From Paguma larvata (lineage: Eukaryota; Chordata; Mammalia; Carnivora; Viverridae): a DNA stretch of 64,000 nucleotides. Within the stretch, counting starts at the first letter, position 1. Each line of letters opens with the position of its first letter. The notes beneath the pieces were generated by a model. That model worked only from the letters and a program-made list of their open reading frames with translations. It had not been told where the DNA came from and ran no database searches. The DNA lies in assembly GCA_030068075.1 (NCBI GenBank), contig CM057832.1, positions 74,801,502 to 74,865,501 on the forward strand, given 5' to 3'. Positions 38,701 through 53,800 of this stretch are shown here, piece after piece. The translations under genes and the position numbers were made by a program.

Positions 38701-41700
38701 AGGTCTCTTTTAGAAATTTACCAAACACACCTTTTGCAAAATACCCAAAGGCCAAACACTAAAGCCAATTGTTTACCAAAGCCAAATGCTGTTTTACAGA
38801 AGGGACTATTGGGAAGCAAGTATAAATCTGAAGTTCTACTCAAAAAAATGCATTATGTTTACAATTTTATCATTAAAAATTCTGGTAGACCCATTTCGAA
38901 CATTTGATAACAAAAGGGCAGGAGCCCTTATTCTGCCTGCAGCCTGATGAGACTTTTGCAAAATCAAACGGCTGCCCTGAAAATCGGGTCTGTGTAAAAG
39001 CAAGACATTTTCGTGCCGAGACAGTCGTTGCCTGTGGTGATTCTGCCAGCGAGTTAGGAAGCTTTCCTTCCTCCCTAACAGAAACTGAGTGATGCCAAGA
39101 CTTAGGCGAAGACGCCTCGCCTCCCGGGCTTGAAGACTTGCTTAAGGCCTGATGGTGCAATTCCACTGAAGCCGGCCCCACAGAGGAGACGGCAGTTTCC
39201 CCGAAATTGTTAGCAACCGTCCTCTCTCAGCACTAATTCTCGATCTCTCCCTATCATTTTTTTAATATTTATATCATCACTTCTGGGCACATAAAATTCA
39301 CAGCCTGACAATCATCCTTCACTTTTGCACTATTTTATTCTCCAATTAAAAAAAAAAACAGATGTTTATCCTTCCAATTGACTGAATTTCCACATACAGA
39401 ACATAAAAGGGGACGCTGCGAGAGCTACCTACAGAGTATTCACCTATTTTTCAAGGCGAATATTATGATAACAAGGCCCTGGCACCACCATGCTGGTCAG
39501 ACGGGAGGGTTACTACCTGTGCAGTCTACCATCCTTGTTCACGTACAAGTCCAAGTGTGCCAGAAACAGCACTAAAGTAAGGCTCTCTACCATTTGGCCA
39601 GTCAGCCGAGGCTGAATGGCAGATTTAGGAAAAAATTTGAGGTGAATTTCTGTGTATCCCTATGGCCTAGCGTGTATGTGCGTGTACTTTTGCAGGTATC
39701 AGGTCATTATGTAAAATATGTATCTTACTAAAGATCAAAGTCGAAAGAAGTTTAAAAGTGACCACTCTATGCTATCTGATCAAATGAGGGATCTGTACAG
39801 GCCTCTCTAAAGAATGAGTAATATTTCCTCTACTTTGTGGGTTTCCAAATTCAGCTAGCATGCGAAAACTAATCTTCTCCCATTGCCCCAGAGAGTTAGA
39901 ACCGATAATGGAGCTTCTGAAAAGAAAGAGGAGGAAGAGAGTTATTTGAAAAAGGGAATGTCATGGAAAAATAAGAATTTACCACAGACACGGAGTTCTC
40001 ACATTTGTCTAGAAGAACGCAGGGAATATCACTTCTTAATTTATATTCTGTGGGTATGAAAAAACGGCCACCACCTTCGAAAATTCTCAGGGCAAATAAA
40101 AGTACTAATATTATTTCCAATACACATATTTAAATTATTCCATTAAACATCCGTGATGAAACCGGATGTTTTCCGCTCAAAAACGAAACAGAGGGAGTCT
40201 CCGCGATAGTATCCAAGAGTCAAGGCCATCGTTTCGCCTTCAGGGTAAGAGGAAACAGCTGTGCTCTCCTGGGTCAACACAGGCTCCCCTGGGCTTTGCG
40301 GATTCCAACGCCCGAGAGTGAGGTGGTTAGCTCGAGCAGGCTTCTTGGTGAAGGCCTCTATGCATGTCATCCCACAAAAGCCCACTGCTCTTGAAGCTAA
40401 AACACAGAGGCTATAATCCTTGCAGAGAAAATCATCGCATGAGCACAATGTTGAAGAGTTTCCACCATAAAGAGTAAATTTCGGGGCGCCTGGGTGGCTC
40501 AGTTGGTTAAGCGGCCGACTTCAGCTAAGGTCATGATCTCACGGTCTGTGAGTTCAAGCCCCACGTCGGGCTCTGTGCTGATGGCTCATCAGAGCCTGGA
40601 GCCTGCTTCAGATTCTGTGTCTCCCTCTCTCTCTGCCCTTCTCCTGCTCACGCTCTGTCTCTATGTCTTTCAAAAATAAATAAACGTTAAAAAAAAAAAT
40701 TAAAAAAAAAAAAAGAGTAAGTTTCTTTCCTCACACTTCCATTCTTGGACTCATTAAATCAAATCCAATGAACTCTATTTGCATAGATACCATTAAAGGA
40801 TATAACTAATAAAAAAAAAGAATATGAACATAATATTTTCATCTCTCCTCACACCAACACCACCTCTTCCCTGCAGCCTCCCCTCAACCAATCCAGAAAA
40901 AAAAAAAAAAAAACAAAAAACGCTGAAGAATTTGAAACGTGTCTTGATTTCAGCTGCAGGAATGGCAGACTCGTTAAAAACAGTAGCCAGTGTGTTTCTG
41001 ACAAGAGGGTTCTGTTTATTAACAGTGTGCCTTTCTTACCCATGTTTTCTTTTGCATATACTTTTCAGTGCCTTTCAGCAAACTTGGTTACTTTTACATC
41101 TTCGGGAGCCGTAACGGCTGGTTATTTTTCTTTCTTCTCCACGGTACAGCATAAAAGTCCCAAAGAGCAGGGTTCAAAATTTCAAACGACACGCTCGTTG
41201 CCAACTATGTCTTGACTGGCTAAAAATCAGAGAGGAAGCAATAGCCCCTAAAGACTCTTCACTCCCAGGCAAATGGCTTCCAAAGTCACTTTGAGGACAC
41301 CACAGGGAAGAACGTAAGAGAAATCTTTATTTCAGTCCTTGGAATTTAACTTAAAAAGGGGACAATGGTCATGCCACCTTCTGCAAAAGGCAAGAGATGA
41401 ATCCAAGGGCCGACCCATGACAACAACAACAGTTACTGTATGACCCAAGAACTAAGAATGGTTGTTCTATTTTTTTTTAATTTATTTTTTTAATGTTTAT
41501 TTTTGAGAGAGAGAGAGAGCATGAATAGGGGTAGGGCAAAGAGAGGGAGATACAAAATGTGAAGCAGGCGCTAGGCTGTGTGAGCTGTCAACATAGTGGG
41601 GCTCGAACCCACGAACCACGAGATCATGACCTGAGCCAAAGTCAGATGTTAAACTGACTGAGCCATTCAGATGCCCCAGGATGGTTTCACATTTTTAATA

Positions 41701-44270
41701 GCTGGGGAGGAGGCGGCTCAAAGGAATAATAATATTATAAGACATGTGAAAATTACCTGAAATTTAAATTGCAGTGTCTGTAAATAGAGTTTTATTGGAA
41801 CAGAGCCCATATTTGTAGTCTGTTCTATGGCTGCTTTCACTCTATGATGGCAGAGTTGAGTAGTTGCAATGGAAACCATCTGTGGTCCACGAAGCCTAAA
41901 ATATTTACTACGTGGATCTTTATGGAAGAAAGTCTGCCCATCCCTATCCTCTATTCTCTAGCTCCTATTCATTAGCAACAAGTCAGACCTCGGGAGCATT
42001 AGCCCCAGCAGGAAGGGTCCAAACCAGTCTCTCACAGACCCCACAAGGATGAGGGTCTCAGCCTCATCCTATGTGAAATGACTGGCTGTCTACGCATCCG
42101 AGATTGAGACAGAAGATTCTCTAACACTAAAATCTTTCATCCAAAATGGAATCCCCCATCTAAACCCATGTTTGTGGGACACTTACCATGAGCCAGGCAC
42201 CATGCAAAGTGCTGATTTGCCACAACCCATTTAATCTTGAAAATAATCCTTGGGGGGCTCCCGGGTGGCTCAGTCAGTTGGGCGTCTGACTCTTGATTTC
42301 GGCTCAGGTCATGATCCCACGGTTCATGAGTTCGAGCCCCGAGTCAGTCTTTGTGCTGACAGCATGGAGCCTGCTTGGGATTTTCTCTCTCCTTTCACTC
42401 TGCTCCTCCCTCGCTCAGGCTTTCTCTCTCTCTCTCAAATAAATAAACTTAAAAAAAAAGCGGGGGGGGAGTGCACCAGGGTGCCTCAGTCAGTTGAGTG
42501 ACTGACTTCGATTCAGATCATGACCTCGCTGTTCAAGAGTTGGAGCCCCACATCGGGCTTGCTGCTGTCAGCCTGTCAGCACAAAGCCCGCTTCGGATCC
42601 TCTGTCTCCCTCTCTCTGCCCCTCGCCTGACTACGCGCTCTCAAAAATTAATAAACATCAAAACAAAACAAAAAAAACAAACACTGGGAGAGAAATACTT
42701 TATGTACGTAGCCTAGTATTCAACTGAGGTGACTGAGGTTAGAGAAGACAAGTAACTACTGCGAGTCTACACAACTAGAAAAGGGGTTAGACGTGGGGTT
42801 TAAACCCAGGCCTTCAGGCCCCAGGGCTCTAGATGTGGCTCAGAGCGACCTGAACTTTCAATGCCAGCAGGCTGGGATTAGGTGAGAATGAAGAAATCAA
42901 TGTACCCAAAGTACTCGGTGAAGCTCCCAAGGCACATTATGCGCCCATGAGTTTAGCTATGATCATGTATCACAAATTGTTAGCTGATTTGGGGGGTCGT
43001 TCCTTATGTCCTCATTGGCAAGGCAGCCATTTACCCTAATCTTGCTCCTGTCCATCAGAGAATTTAACATTTATCACACCCAGCAGAGAAATGTCCGTAT
43101 TTCTGTTAAGCAAAGAAAATATAATACTTAATATTACATCTCTGAAGGACTATTAAAGAATTAAACCTAAGTTTTAAGTGGTCCGTTTTGAAGCCTATAG
43201 CTATTATCTTTAATGTACACAAGGTACCACAACAAAATGCAACAGACTGCGTGGTTTAAACAACAAGACGCTAATTTTCACAGCTCTGGAGGTTGGGCGG
43301 TCTCAGATCAAGATACGAGCCAGTTTGGTTTCTGGTGAGACTCCTCTTCCTGACACGCAGATGGATGGCCGCCTTCCCACTGTGGGTTCACGGGGGCCTT
43401 AGTACACACAAGAACACACAGAGAGATTCTCTCTTCTTGGAAACCACTAATCTCACCATGGGGGCCCCACTCTCAGGAGTCACTCTAACCCTGGATGCTT
43501 CCCCAAGGCCCATCTCCAAATACCACCACACGGAGCGGGTGAGCTCTGGGGACGCGTCAATGCTGAGCTCACAACAGCTAAGAATACAGGATTATAGAAG
43601 AAACAGAAATGCACGAACATGCAAATGCACCCATGTTGGAATAGAGTCAATAGTAAATATAATAAAAGGGTTCATCGTGACCTTTAAAAACCAGCTTTTG
43701 GGGAATATGCTTATATAAAAAGTGCTGGGTTGCTGGTAATATTACCTATTCAATCAGCTATGGAAAACAAAGATATGCATGGAAGAAACAATGGGAAGAA
43801 ACAGCAAAATGCTAATAGTTACTCCGGGAGGCACAACTATGAGCCAAGTTTATTTTCCTCCTTTATTTTCTAAACTGTCCACGAAGAATGAGAATCCCAT
43901 ATATAATCAGGAAAACACGGCTTCTTCTAATGCCTTATTGAAGCACAACTCACATTATCTGTACTCTATCGGCAAAGGGTTTTTTTTTTTTAAGTTTATT
44001 TATTTATTTATTTTTGAGAGAAGGAGACAGAGTGGGGAGGGGGGCAGAGAGAAAGGGACAGAGAGCATCCCAAGCAGGCTCCACACTGTCAGCACAGAGC
44101 CCAACAGGGGGCTCGAACTCAGGACCCATGAGATCATGCCCTCAACCGAAATCAAGAGTTGGATGTTAATGGACTGAGCCACCCAGACGCTCCAGCAGAG
44201 TTTTAATATCGAGTCTTCTTTGCATCCTTGATCTCACCACACACGCACCTACACACACCCACACCCACCC

Positions 44271-44320
<50 letters not shown>

Positions 44321-47300
44321 AGAGTCGGTGGGGAGATAAGCAACCACAATGCCGAGTATGACACGTAAGTCACACCAACGGTGGGGAGACTTGTAGGTCA
44401 GTACAGGCTGTCCAAGAGGTGGCAGGCACTTCGTTTCTGGAAAGATAAGAGGAGCTGCCCAAGAAAGAGAAGCAGGGCAGACCCAGAATTCGGAGCCTGT
44501 GCACAGACGGTGGCCTGGAGGCCAGGCAGGGTGGAGGGGGAAAGTGAAGGACACCCACGGGCCCAAGCCTGGCAGGAGAAACACCTGCTGCCTGGAGACA
44601 TAAGCACAGACTGGGCAGGGGTCTCTCAAATGTCTCCGAGACCCACATTGAGAAATATGGTCCTCGGCAGGACTCACAAAACACACGCACACTCACCCCT
44701 CAAAATCGTTTTACCACAAAAATCCTTACTTGGAGTGATTCTCTCTGATACTTTGTTTTGTTCTATTCTCTCTCCTTCCCTCTTATCAACACGCTAGTCA
44801 TCACATACTATACAGACTTCGTGATCTACCTCTGGGTGACCACTCACAGTCTGAGAATACACCTGGCCAGAGCGTTTAGCATGTGAATGTGTGTAACCAG
44901 TGTCCATGGGCCAAAATGGAAATTCATTCATTTGGTACTCCTGGCAATAATGAAGCGCTCTCAGATTGTAAAACAGTAAAAATTGCCTTGGAAATTATTT
45001 TTATTTCAAGAAAAAAAAATTTTTTTATTTTGAGCAAATAAGTGGGCAAGCTTAAACTTCAGACTTCGTGAATGCCCAACTCACTAGAAAATTACAATTG
45101 TACTTAGGAGATAAAAGTTGCCAGAACAACAACAACAAAAAAGGCTTTGGTCTTAGCCCTCTATAAAGACTCATGCTAGTGGGGCACCTAGGTGGCTCAG
45201 TCGATTGAAAGTCCCACTTCGGCTCAGGTCATGATCTCACGGTTCGTGAGTTCGAGCCCCGTGTTGGGCTCACGGCTGTCAGCCTGTCAATGTGGAGCCT
45301 GCTTCAGATTCTCTGTCCCCTCTCTCTGCCCCTCCCTCACTTGTGCTCTGTCTCTCTCTCTCTCTCTCTCAAAAATAAATAAACATTAAAAAAAAAACAC
45401 TCGTGCTAGCAAGACGACATGACAATAAAAACGTCTCCTTTATTTAAAACGCCCCTTTAAAACCTGATATAGGAACAAAGATACACACCGTGCCTAAGCA
45501 CAGAAAAAGAAAATCTCTAAAGATATAGACTGAACTTAAGCAAGGGGTTCACTTGAAGCTTCCCCGATGGACGCACGGGGGCCAGATCTGTAGCTGAGGG
45601 CATTTTACTGTATCTCATTAACACCAGAACTCTCATATAACAATGCAAACCCTGGATGAATGAGAAATATTATCAAACACAGCAGCAGAAACTAATCAGA
45701 GGGCAATGAATAAGCAATACCCTTGAAACTGAGCTCCTCTCCGTTCAGAAAACAAAAGGTCTCAGATTTTCTTCTGCAGCACAGACACGAAACTCTGCCA
45801 AAGCCCTTGTTCGAAATTACAACAGAACCGAAGACAGGAGAGTGGGTTCAGAGAGGCCATCTGTAGGAAACCAACGAGATGTCTAAGACACTCATTTCTT
45901 CCAAGATCGTCCGGTTTCAACAGCCTTTAAACTGAAATTATTCCCTAATTGCATCCTCTCTCAAGACAGACAATGGGGCTCCTTCACAAGCTTTACTGCG
46001 GGTCTGGGTCCTATTGGGAAAGTGGTAAGCCTCACCCGGCCCAGTGGCCCTGACCCCTTGGTAGGAGCTCCGCCCACCGGCCAGTCCAGGGCCCCGCCTG
46101 GCAGCTCGCTGCAGGTTCGGCCCAGGCAGGGAGGACGCCTCAGGTGATCAGTCCCTTCTCCCAACCTGCCTGGCCCCTGAAGTCCAGACTGTTTATGGAG
46201 AGGAGGCTTGAGACGGAACTGTGGAGGCCTGGAAAGACCCCAGGAGTCCAAGTGACTCCCAGAAAAGGCCAGGGGAGAATGTTAACCCAAAGAAATGCGT
46301 AGGTATTTTCCCACGCCACATCAGACGCTGGGAGGAGGAAGGAGGAGGACGGGGTTGGATTTCCCCTGGAGAGTGGTAAGGCCAGACCAATGAAAAGCTG
46401 TGGTTTTCTGGGGTTGTAATTAAAATAGGGTAATTACAGGATCGTTCTGATGAAAATCTCCCTTCCACGGAAGGCCTAGACAGGAGCTATGATAGCACAC
46501 TCCTGAGGGTCTTCTACTTATATTCGACGACTAAAACCTCGGCCACTCTGACACCCAGGGCACCTTCCACACCCACTCCTGAGGTTGCAAAGTGCTGATG
46601 GGTGTGTGTGTGTGTCTGTGTGTGTGTCTGTGCGCACACACACGTGTTGTTAACTCCTTTTCATTCATGGATGCCCAGACGATCATTTATCATTTTATGA
46701 ACATCGGGTCATCGGTTGAGGGAGGGCAGGGGATAAAGACATTGGAATTTGCCCTAAAATGTCTAGGAGTACCCTCACCCTCTCCTAAATCCTTGAGCCC
46801 GAAGAAACAGTTGCTGTTCACAATGTGGATGGGAGGACGGCGAAAATACCCCGCGTCCACAGGGACAGAAGAGGGAAAGCTCAGTGCTCTCTAGGATGGT
46901 GGCTTCCCACCAATATGCAGGGGGCTGTGTAAACTGCAGGCTTTCATAAGAATTGCCAGGAGCTTAACTCTCGTTCAGTACCCACTGTCCAGCTACAGAA
47001 GTAGCCTACTTTCTGTCATCATCTGGTCTAGCAAACTCCAGTTCTTTACCCAAGGTCTTAAGACATTTAGTAGAGACTTATAACTATGAACAGAATTTTT
47101 TTTTTAGTTCTGAAATTATAGCAATAACATTTATTCTGATGAGTACAATGCGATGTTCTTAAATTTATCATTATATCCCTAGGAGTATATAAATGTTATC
47201 TTCTTTAAAAATAAACAAGGCAGCTTCTGGTTTCTTTTTTTCTTTCTTTTCTTTTTTTTATGTTTTTATTTTTGAGAGAGACAGAGTACAAGCAGGGGCA

Positions 47301-47829
47301 GGGCCGAGAGAGAGAGGGAGACACAGAATCCAAAGCAGGTTCCAGGCTCTAAGCTATTGGCACAGAGCCTGATGCGGGGCTTGAACTCACAAGCCTGAGA
47401 TCATGACCTGAGCCAAAGTCGGATGCTTAACTGACTGAGCCACCTGGGCGCCCCAGCTTCTGGTTTCTGTGTGAGCCCTAAATAACTTACAAAGTGACAG
47501 GTAGGCTGAGAACCACTCTCTTGGTGGAAGAATTGTCCCTCTTCTGGAGAGAAGCACTGAAAACCCTCCTTTCTGGAATGAAATATGAGAACTGCTACAA
47601 AGCAAGGTCTGAACTTGAACATAAGGCTTAAAACTGTCACCTCCAAAACAGACAGGAAAAAACAAGATGGGAGAACAACGCTTTGCACAGAGACTTAATT
47701 TCAAAAAACTAGCAGAATACATATTCTTAGATCTCAAATCTACAGAGGTGATATCACTGAGTTATAACTGACTTTATACATTTTTCAAACATAAAAATCC
47801 CAAGAGTCGTTCATGGATGACATTTTGTG

Positions 47830-47865
<36 letters not shown>

Positions 47866-50800
47866 GTCCTGTTGGGATGTCATTGGACACATTTCTGCAG
47901 GGCCACCCTGATGTTGTCTGCCTCTAGGCAACTGTGGGGAAAAAAAAAAAAAAACAATAACAAACAAAACCAAATTCCACTGTCCCATGTAGCTAGAGTC
48001 TAAGTGAAATCAGATACAGTCTAATTAAGAATATATTATGTCTTTACCCAAACCCTCTTCCCACCCTTTCCCTTCTCTCTGTCATGGAAATCTGGACTTG
48101 GAAAAGCCCTTCAAGTATTTAATCCTTCCATCTGTGGGCAACTGCCAGTGTGCTGGCACTGAGCATCAGACGCAGCAGTGGTAGAGGACCACTGAAAACG
48201 TCCCATGGCCCCATTAGAAGCACGGATGAAATGATGTAGAAACTTGGGGGACTATTTGAAAAGCTGGTCTAAGGCAATGAACACTTAGAAGCAAACGAAG
48301 AAACCAAGAACCAGGATGGGTGTGGTCTCACGCATCAAGGTGACCTAGCAAGTCAATGAAAGAATGGGAGCCAGAACTTTATTTCCAAACTAATGTCCAT
48401 TTTCCATTATCATATTTTTTTAATGTTTATTTATTGGGGGGGGGCATGAGCGGGGGAGGGGCAGAGAGAGAGAGACAGAGAATCCCAATCAGGCTCTATG
48501 CTGTCAGCACACAGCCCGATGTGGGACTTGATCCCACAAACCATGAGATTATGACCAAAACAGAAACCAAGAGTGGGACGCTTAACCAACTGAGCCGCCC
48601 AGGCGTCCATTACTATATTCTGCCTCTGCCTCCTCCAAATCACAGCTTAGTTTTATAATATCACCCTAGGAGCCTCTCTTTATGCCTGAAGTCCTACCAT
48701 TAGAGTAGTTCATTTGAAAAAGGAATTCCTTGGGGCTCCTGGGTGGCTCAGTCGGTTGAGCGTCCAACTTTGGCTCAGGTCGTGATCTCATGGTTCATGG
48801 GCCCGAGCCTCGCGTTGGGCTCTGTGCTGACAGCTCAGAGCCTGAAGCCTGCTTTGGATTCTGTGTCTCCCTCTCTCTCTGCTCCTCCTCTGCTCATGCT
48901 CACTCTTGCTCTCAAAAATAAACATAAAAAAATTTTTTTTAGAAAAAGGAATTCTTTTCAGGAATCTTGTGTTTAGCTTATCTTATACTTTAATGTAAGG
49001 ATGTTGATAAATCAGTAATTCGTTTAACACCGCAGGCCAATCTGCTCATCAGATGTGAATCAGTGACTTTGTTTTCAGAGCCCTGCGGAATTAAAGAGCA
49101 GAAGAAACCAGGTTCCAGGTGACTTCCGAGGAAAACAGGGACAGTCTTGAGTGGAGATACTCTTGGAAGGCTCTCTGGACAAGTGGCCCTGATCCCTTGA
49201 GGTACAATAATCAGAGCTTAACCAACAGCTGGCTGTGACATTCAGGGCTCCCAAAGGTTACTTCTGGAAAATGGAGACCAAGGGGAAATCCATTCAAGAG
49301 TAGACAAAGACCCACGCTAATCTTAGGGTCATAGTACGTCAGAAAGACACAGGTGTGTTAGCCAAAGGTCCAAGTGACATGTAGCAGGTATCCCAAGCAG
49401 GGAAAAAGCAGGCCAATGACAAGGACTCAGGACAAACTAGGGAGCAGATTCCCCATGCCAGTACACAAAAGAGTCAAGACACCGGAGAGCCCTAGTATCA
49501 ACCAAAAATCAGAAAATGGGCCTGAGCCCACTGCAGAGAACAGAGCTCCCACCAAGCCAGCCAGTGTCGAGTCCTAGGCACCCTTTAGAGCCCCAGTGCT
49601 TAGGTACGGAATTGGTCCTGGAGAGTTGGAAGGCATCAGGCAAGTAGTAGAGGTAAGCCTGTCGATGGGACAAGCTCCCTGAAAGAGGAAGTCAACAGTC
49701 ACCCTAAGGTGTGACTCCTACTTCACGGTTCAGCGGTTCATGGGCCCAGGGTCTGGTCAGCAGCTGCTTGGGTGACTCAGATTCAGAACCTGGGTGCGGA
49801 GGAGTAAAAGAGAATGACCGATTCCGTAACAGAAGAAAAAGGCTGAGAAGAATGTCAAGTCTGACCCGGTATTAAGAAAATGTATTTTGGGGGCACTGGG
49901 TGACTCCGTCGGTTACGCACCCTACTCTTGATTTCGGCTCAGGTCATGATCCACGGTTACTGAGTTCGGACCCTGCGCTGGGCTCCATGCCGATGGTGTG
50001 GGGTCTGCTTGGGATTCTCTCTCTCCCTGTCTCTCTCTGCCCCTCCCCCTCCTCTCTCTTTCTCTCTCTCAAAGTAAATAAACTTTAAAAAACAGAAAGA
50101 AAATGAACTTTGGAGGGACAGGTTTCGGTTGCTATGAATGTTTCGCAGCCAGCTTCCTGCCTAAAACACCACCAAGAATACCTTCTGTTTAGGTCCCCCC
50201 AGGGCCGTGGTCGACAAGCTTGTACTGACTCATCGAAAACAACAGGCCTAAAGAGCAGCCGCAAAATCCTGTAAACCTGGGTAGGCAACATTTTAGAGAC
50301 AGCCAGAGGAGTCTGGTTTTGTCAGACAAGGAAACCTAAGACACCCTGTGGTCTGAGCCACCTGCCGAATGCGGAAAAGGCCAGAGGGGCTTGGCCCAGC
50401 CTGGCCGCCCCCACCCGTGCTCGGGGAGCTGGGACGTGGAGGCACGTCCTCCCAAGTCACGGGTGGGTCAGGAGGTTTCTGGAAGACCCAGTCACTCCCG
50501 AATACTCTCCAGGTGGATGTCACTCCTTTGTCTCATGTAAGTGAGTTGATTCAAGTGTCTCCTGCTAGATGAGCGAATCCCTTAATAGAATGCATGACCT
50601 TCTCAGAACCAAGTAAAAACCCTTGGATTAAAGGGATGCCACAAAGACTTCAAGGCTGCCTTCAGATCCTTGCAAGGGGGCCTGAGACAGACCCTCCAGC
50701 AGGAGAGTACACGGAGCTGGGTCTCCTGAGTCTCCCTTAACTTGAATTCAAACTGCCTCAGGCTCCCTGGAAATCCGGAGCCCCAGACTAGGAAGGGACC

Positions 50801-53800
50801 ACGTTCGGTGCCTTCTTTGGTCCCAAGAATATTAAACCAAAGCAGTTTATCAAGTTCTAAGGGATGCTCTTAGAGTTTTTAAATCCCAGGCGAATCAAAT
50901 CCACAAATACAAACTTCTCCCCCCAACTCCTATGCCAAGAGTAAGGTGAGGAATTCACTTTGTGATTTTCTAAAAATCCTACAGACGCCCAAGCACACAT
51001 GGGAAATGACTAGCAAGAATTCATTAAGAGGAAGTGGCCACAGCAGTCCCATCAGTGACTGAAGTGACTTTAAGCTGTGACCCTTTGTAACATTTGGCTT
51101 CACCCCAAACACCCACAGCCATTGTTAACATCCTGACAAACAGAGAAGCAGGTACGCGCGCAGAGGTCTGACACACGGACAAAGTCTCCCTTTCTGCAGG
51201 GAACAGGACTGTTTTCCACAATCTGTTACTCCGGGCCGATGGCTCTCTCTTTAATTCGGAACAAATTTCTCCAGTTCACACTCCATGTGGGCAGACCAAG
51301 GTCCCTGGCTTCTCTGAGAGAGGGGGGGCTCAGCTCCAAGCAGTCAGGCAAACCAGGATTAGAGGACACGCCAAGTTATCTCATTGTGCCCGAGTCAAAC
51401 GACGTTTCCCGCTTTTTCTGCCTACCAAACTCTTACTCAGCATTCAAGGCTCTGCTTAAGTTTCCCATCTTAGGTGACACACCCCAAGCTTCCTCAAAAC
51501 TCTCTGCCTTGGCCTTCCCAGCCCTTTGGTTCCTGTCTCCTATCCTCTGCATTGTAATCTTTCTGTTTAAGGCATGCGCACACGTTGTTGGTAGGAAAGT
51601 AAACTGGTACAACCTCTTTGGAGAGCATTTCGGAAAGGTCTAGGAAAATGACGACAAACATACCATCTGACTCAACAATGGGGCTGCCAAGACGTTTTCT
51701 TGCGGATCTGCTCATACCAAGTAAGCCGGGAGGCTGCTGTAACTATGTAAAGGTAGAGACAATCTAAACGTTCGTACGTTCTGATCTAACGTGCAACAAT
51801 CTAATGCAACAATCTAACGTGGGTCTGGTTAAACAGATACAGTGGAGTATCACGTGAGCGTTCCAAAGAACCAGGGAGTTCTCTGTACTGTTATCTGTAA
51901 GTTTTTCCCCAAACTCCTTTCACGGTTTGGATCTTTTTTTTTTTCAGCTTTATTGAAGTATGATTGACAAACTGATAGAAAATCTTGATGTGACGGCTCG
52001 CATCAGCCCACTGAAAATCATATCTCCGTCCCTCTCCGTCTCTTCTCTCTCTCTGTCTCTCGTGTGTTTTGTCTTCCCCTGAGCGTTAAACTATGGAGTA
52101 CAACTTTGGCAATGGTTTTCACTGGACATGAACTATGCGGGGAAGGGGATCAGAATATGCCGCCCCAAAGTAGGCCACTTTGGCATAAGGATTATTTGAG
52201 CTGAAGGCAACTGAGAAGAAATAGACACAGGAAGAACTCTCTGCCTTTTCCCCACTTGCCTAAAAGCAGGGCATAAATTTCCTTTACAAAGGAGTTCTGT
52301 CCCCATACAAGAAAGAAAACAACTTTTATTATCAGAGATGGAGATGACACGTAGATGTGTCTGCACAAACGCACCCTACTGAAATAACCCTTATTTTCGA
52401 TTACTTCCCCATATATTTACTTTTCCATAATTTACTGCCCCTAGAAACCAAAACCCCTCTTTCCTTTGTCTAGTCACTTCTCCACCATGTGCCACGCTTT
52501 GTTAAAATGGCACATTCGCTCCCAAATCAATCCCTTCTTTGGATTTTCACCTCTTTTGTGTATAGACCCTGTGCAGGTAAAACTGAAAAATTAAACCTAT
52601 ATGCCTTGTCTTCCTGTTAATCTGATTTTGTGTTAGCTTAATTTGCAAGACCCAGGCACCAAACATAAGAGGGCAGAGGAAAGGTCTTTTTCCTCCCTTA
52701 CACAGGTGTGTCAGAAAAGCTCACCGCACTAGTGACACTGGAGTCAAGCTGTGTGCATGCTCGAACGCAAGGCGGAGGGGACACCGCTATTTCCAGAAGT
52801 AGTACTGACGGATACCGTCTAGTATCCCAGGCAGTATCCAGTATCCTGGATCCCAACCACAGCCCACCCCACCTTCTTCCAGACAAAAACTCAGTACGTG
52901 TCAAGACTTGTTATGTATTTGCCATGAATAAAAAGTTTAGTTGCTGCAACATTGCAAGAAAATAAAAGGTTATTCCACTCTCAAAAAGTATCTAACAGTC
53001 TAATACAGATGCACTGAAAGAGGGGAGTTATACAACACAAATGCAAGTAATACGACTGCGTAAGTTAGTGAATGTGGCTCCCCAAACACAAGCCAGTCTT
53101 TAGGGCGCCTGGGTGGCTCAGTCAGTTAAGCATCCGACTTCGGCTCAGGCCATGATGCCACAGTCTGTGAGTTCGAGTCCCGCTGACAGCTCAGAGCCTG
53201 GAGACTGCTTTGGATTCTGTGTCCCCACCCCCTCTCTCTGCCCCTCCCCCGCTCATGCTCTGCCTTGCTCAGTCTCTCAAAAATAAATAAATGTGAAAAA
53301 AAAATTTAAAAAAAAAGAAACAAAAGCCAATCTAATAGAACCCTCATAGATTTCTCTGCCCAAAATACACAGCTCGCACTTAAGGCTGGTGCTCTATTCT
53401 CAGGTCAAACCAAACACCGCTTCTGAGATCTGAGACCTTAAGTGGTTTAGTTCACCTCACTAAGTCCTACTACACCCATAAAATGGGGATATTAGGACCT
53501 ACCTCATAGGGAAGTTAGAATAATTAAATGACATAGAACATATAAAATGCTTTGCATAGTACTGGATACTTAGGGCCATCATCATCATCATCATCGTTCT
53601 GGATTTTTCAAAATGCTTTCCAAACCTTATTCTGCCACCAGGTATAAATGCGGCATCAAGTTTATGAAGGAGACTATTCAAGTGCATATTTCCAGCCAAC
53701 CCCATACTCTCACCTGTGACTAATTCATTTATTCGGAGGGGAAAAAAAATACACAAAAGTTCAGATCATTTTAGATGAAGACTTTTTTCCTCTCAACAGT

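Larger units (their letters stand above)
42165..42835 (-). repeat. MIR split by a pair of SINEs
   Basis: 42165-42248 (gggacacttaccatgagcca, ggcaccatgcaaagtgctga, caacccatttaatcttgaaa) and 42685-42835 (gaggtgactgaggttagaga, gtttaaacccaggccttcag) rejoin as one antisense MIR. The core is lost around the insertion point. Confidence 0.65.

Noticed and set aside
44236..44318. CA repeat considered as a CRISPR-like array
   Set aside because: Simple dinucleotide repeat with no spacers; the genome is mammalian.
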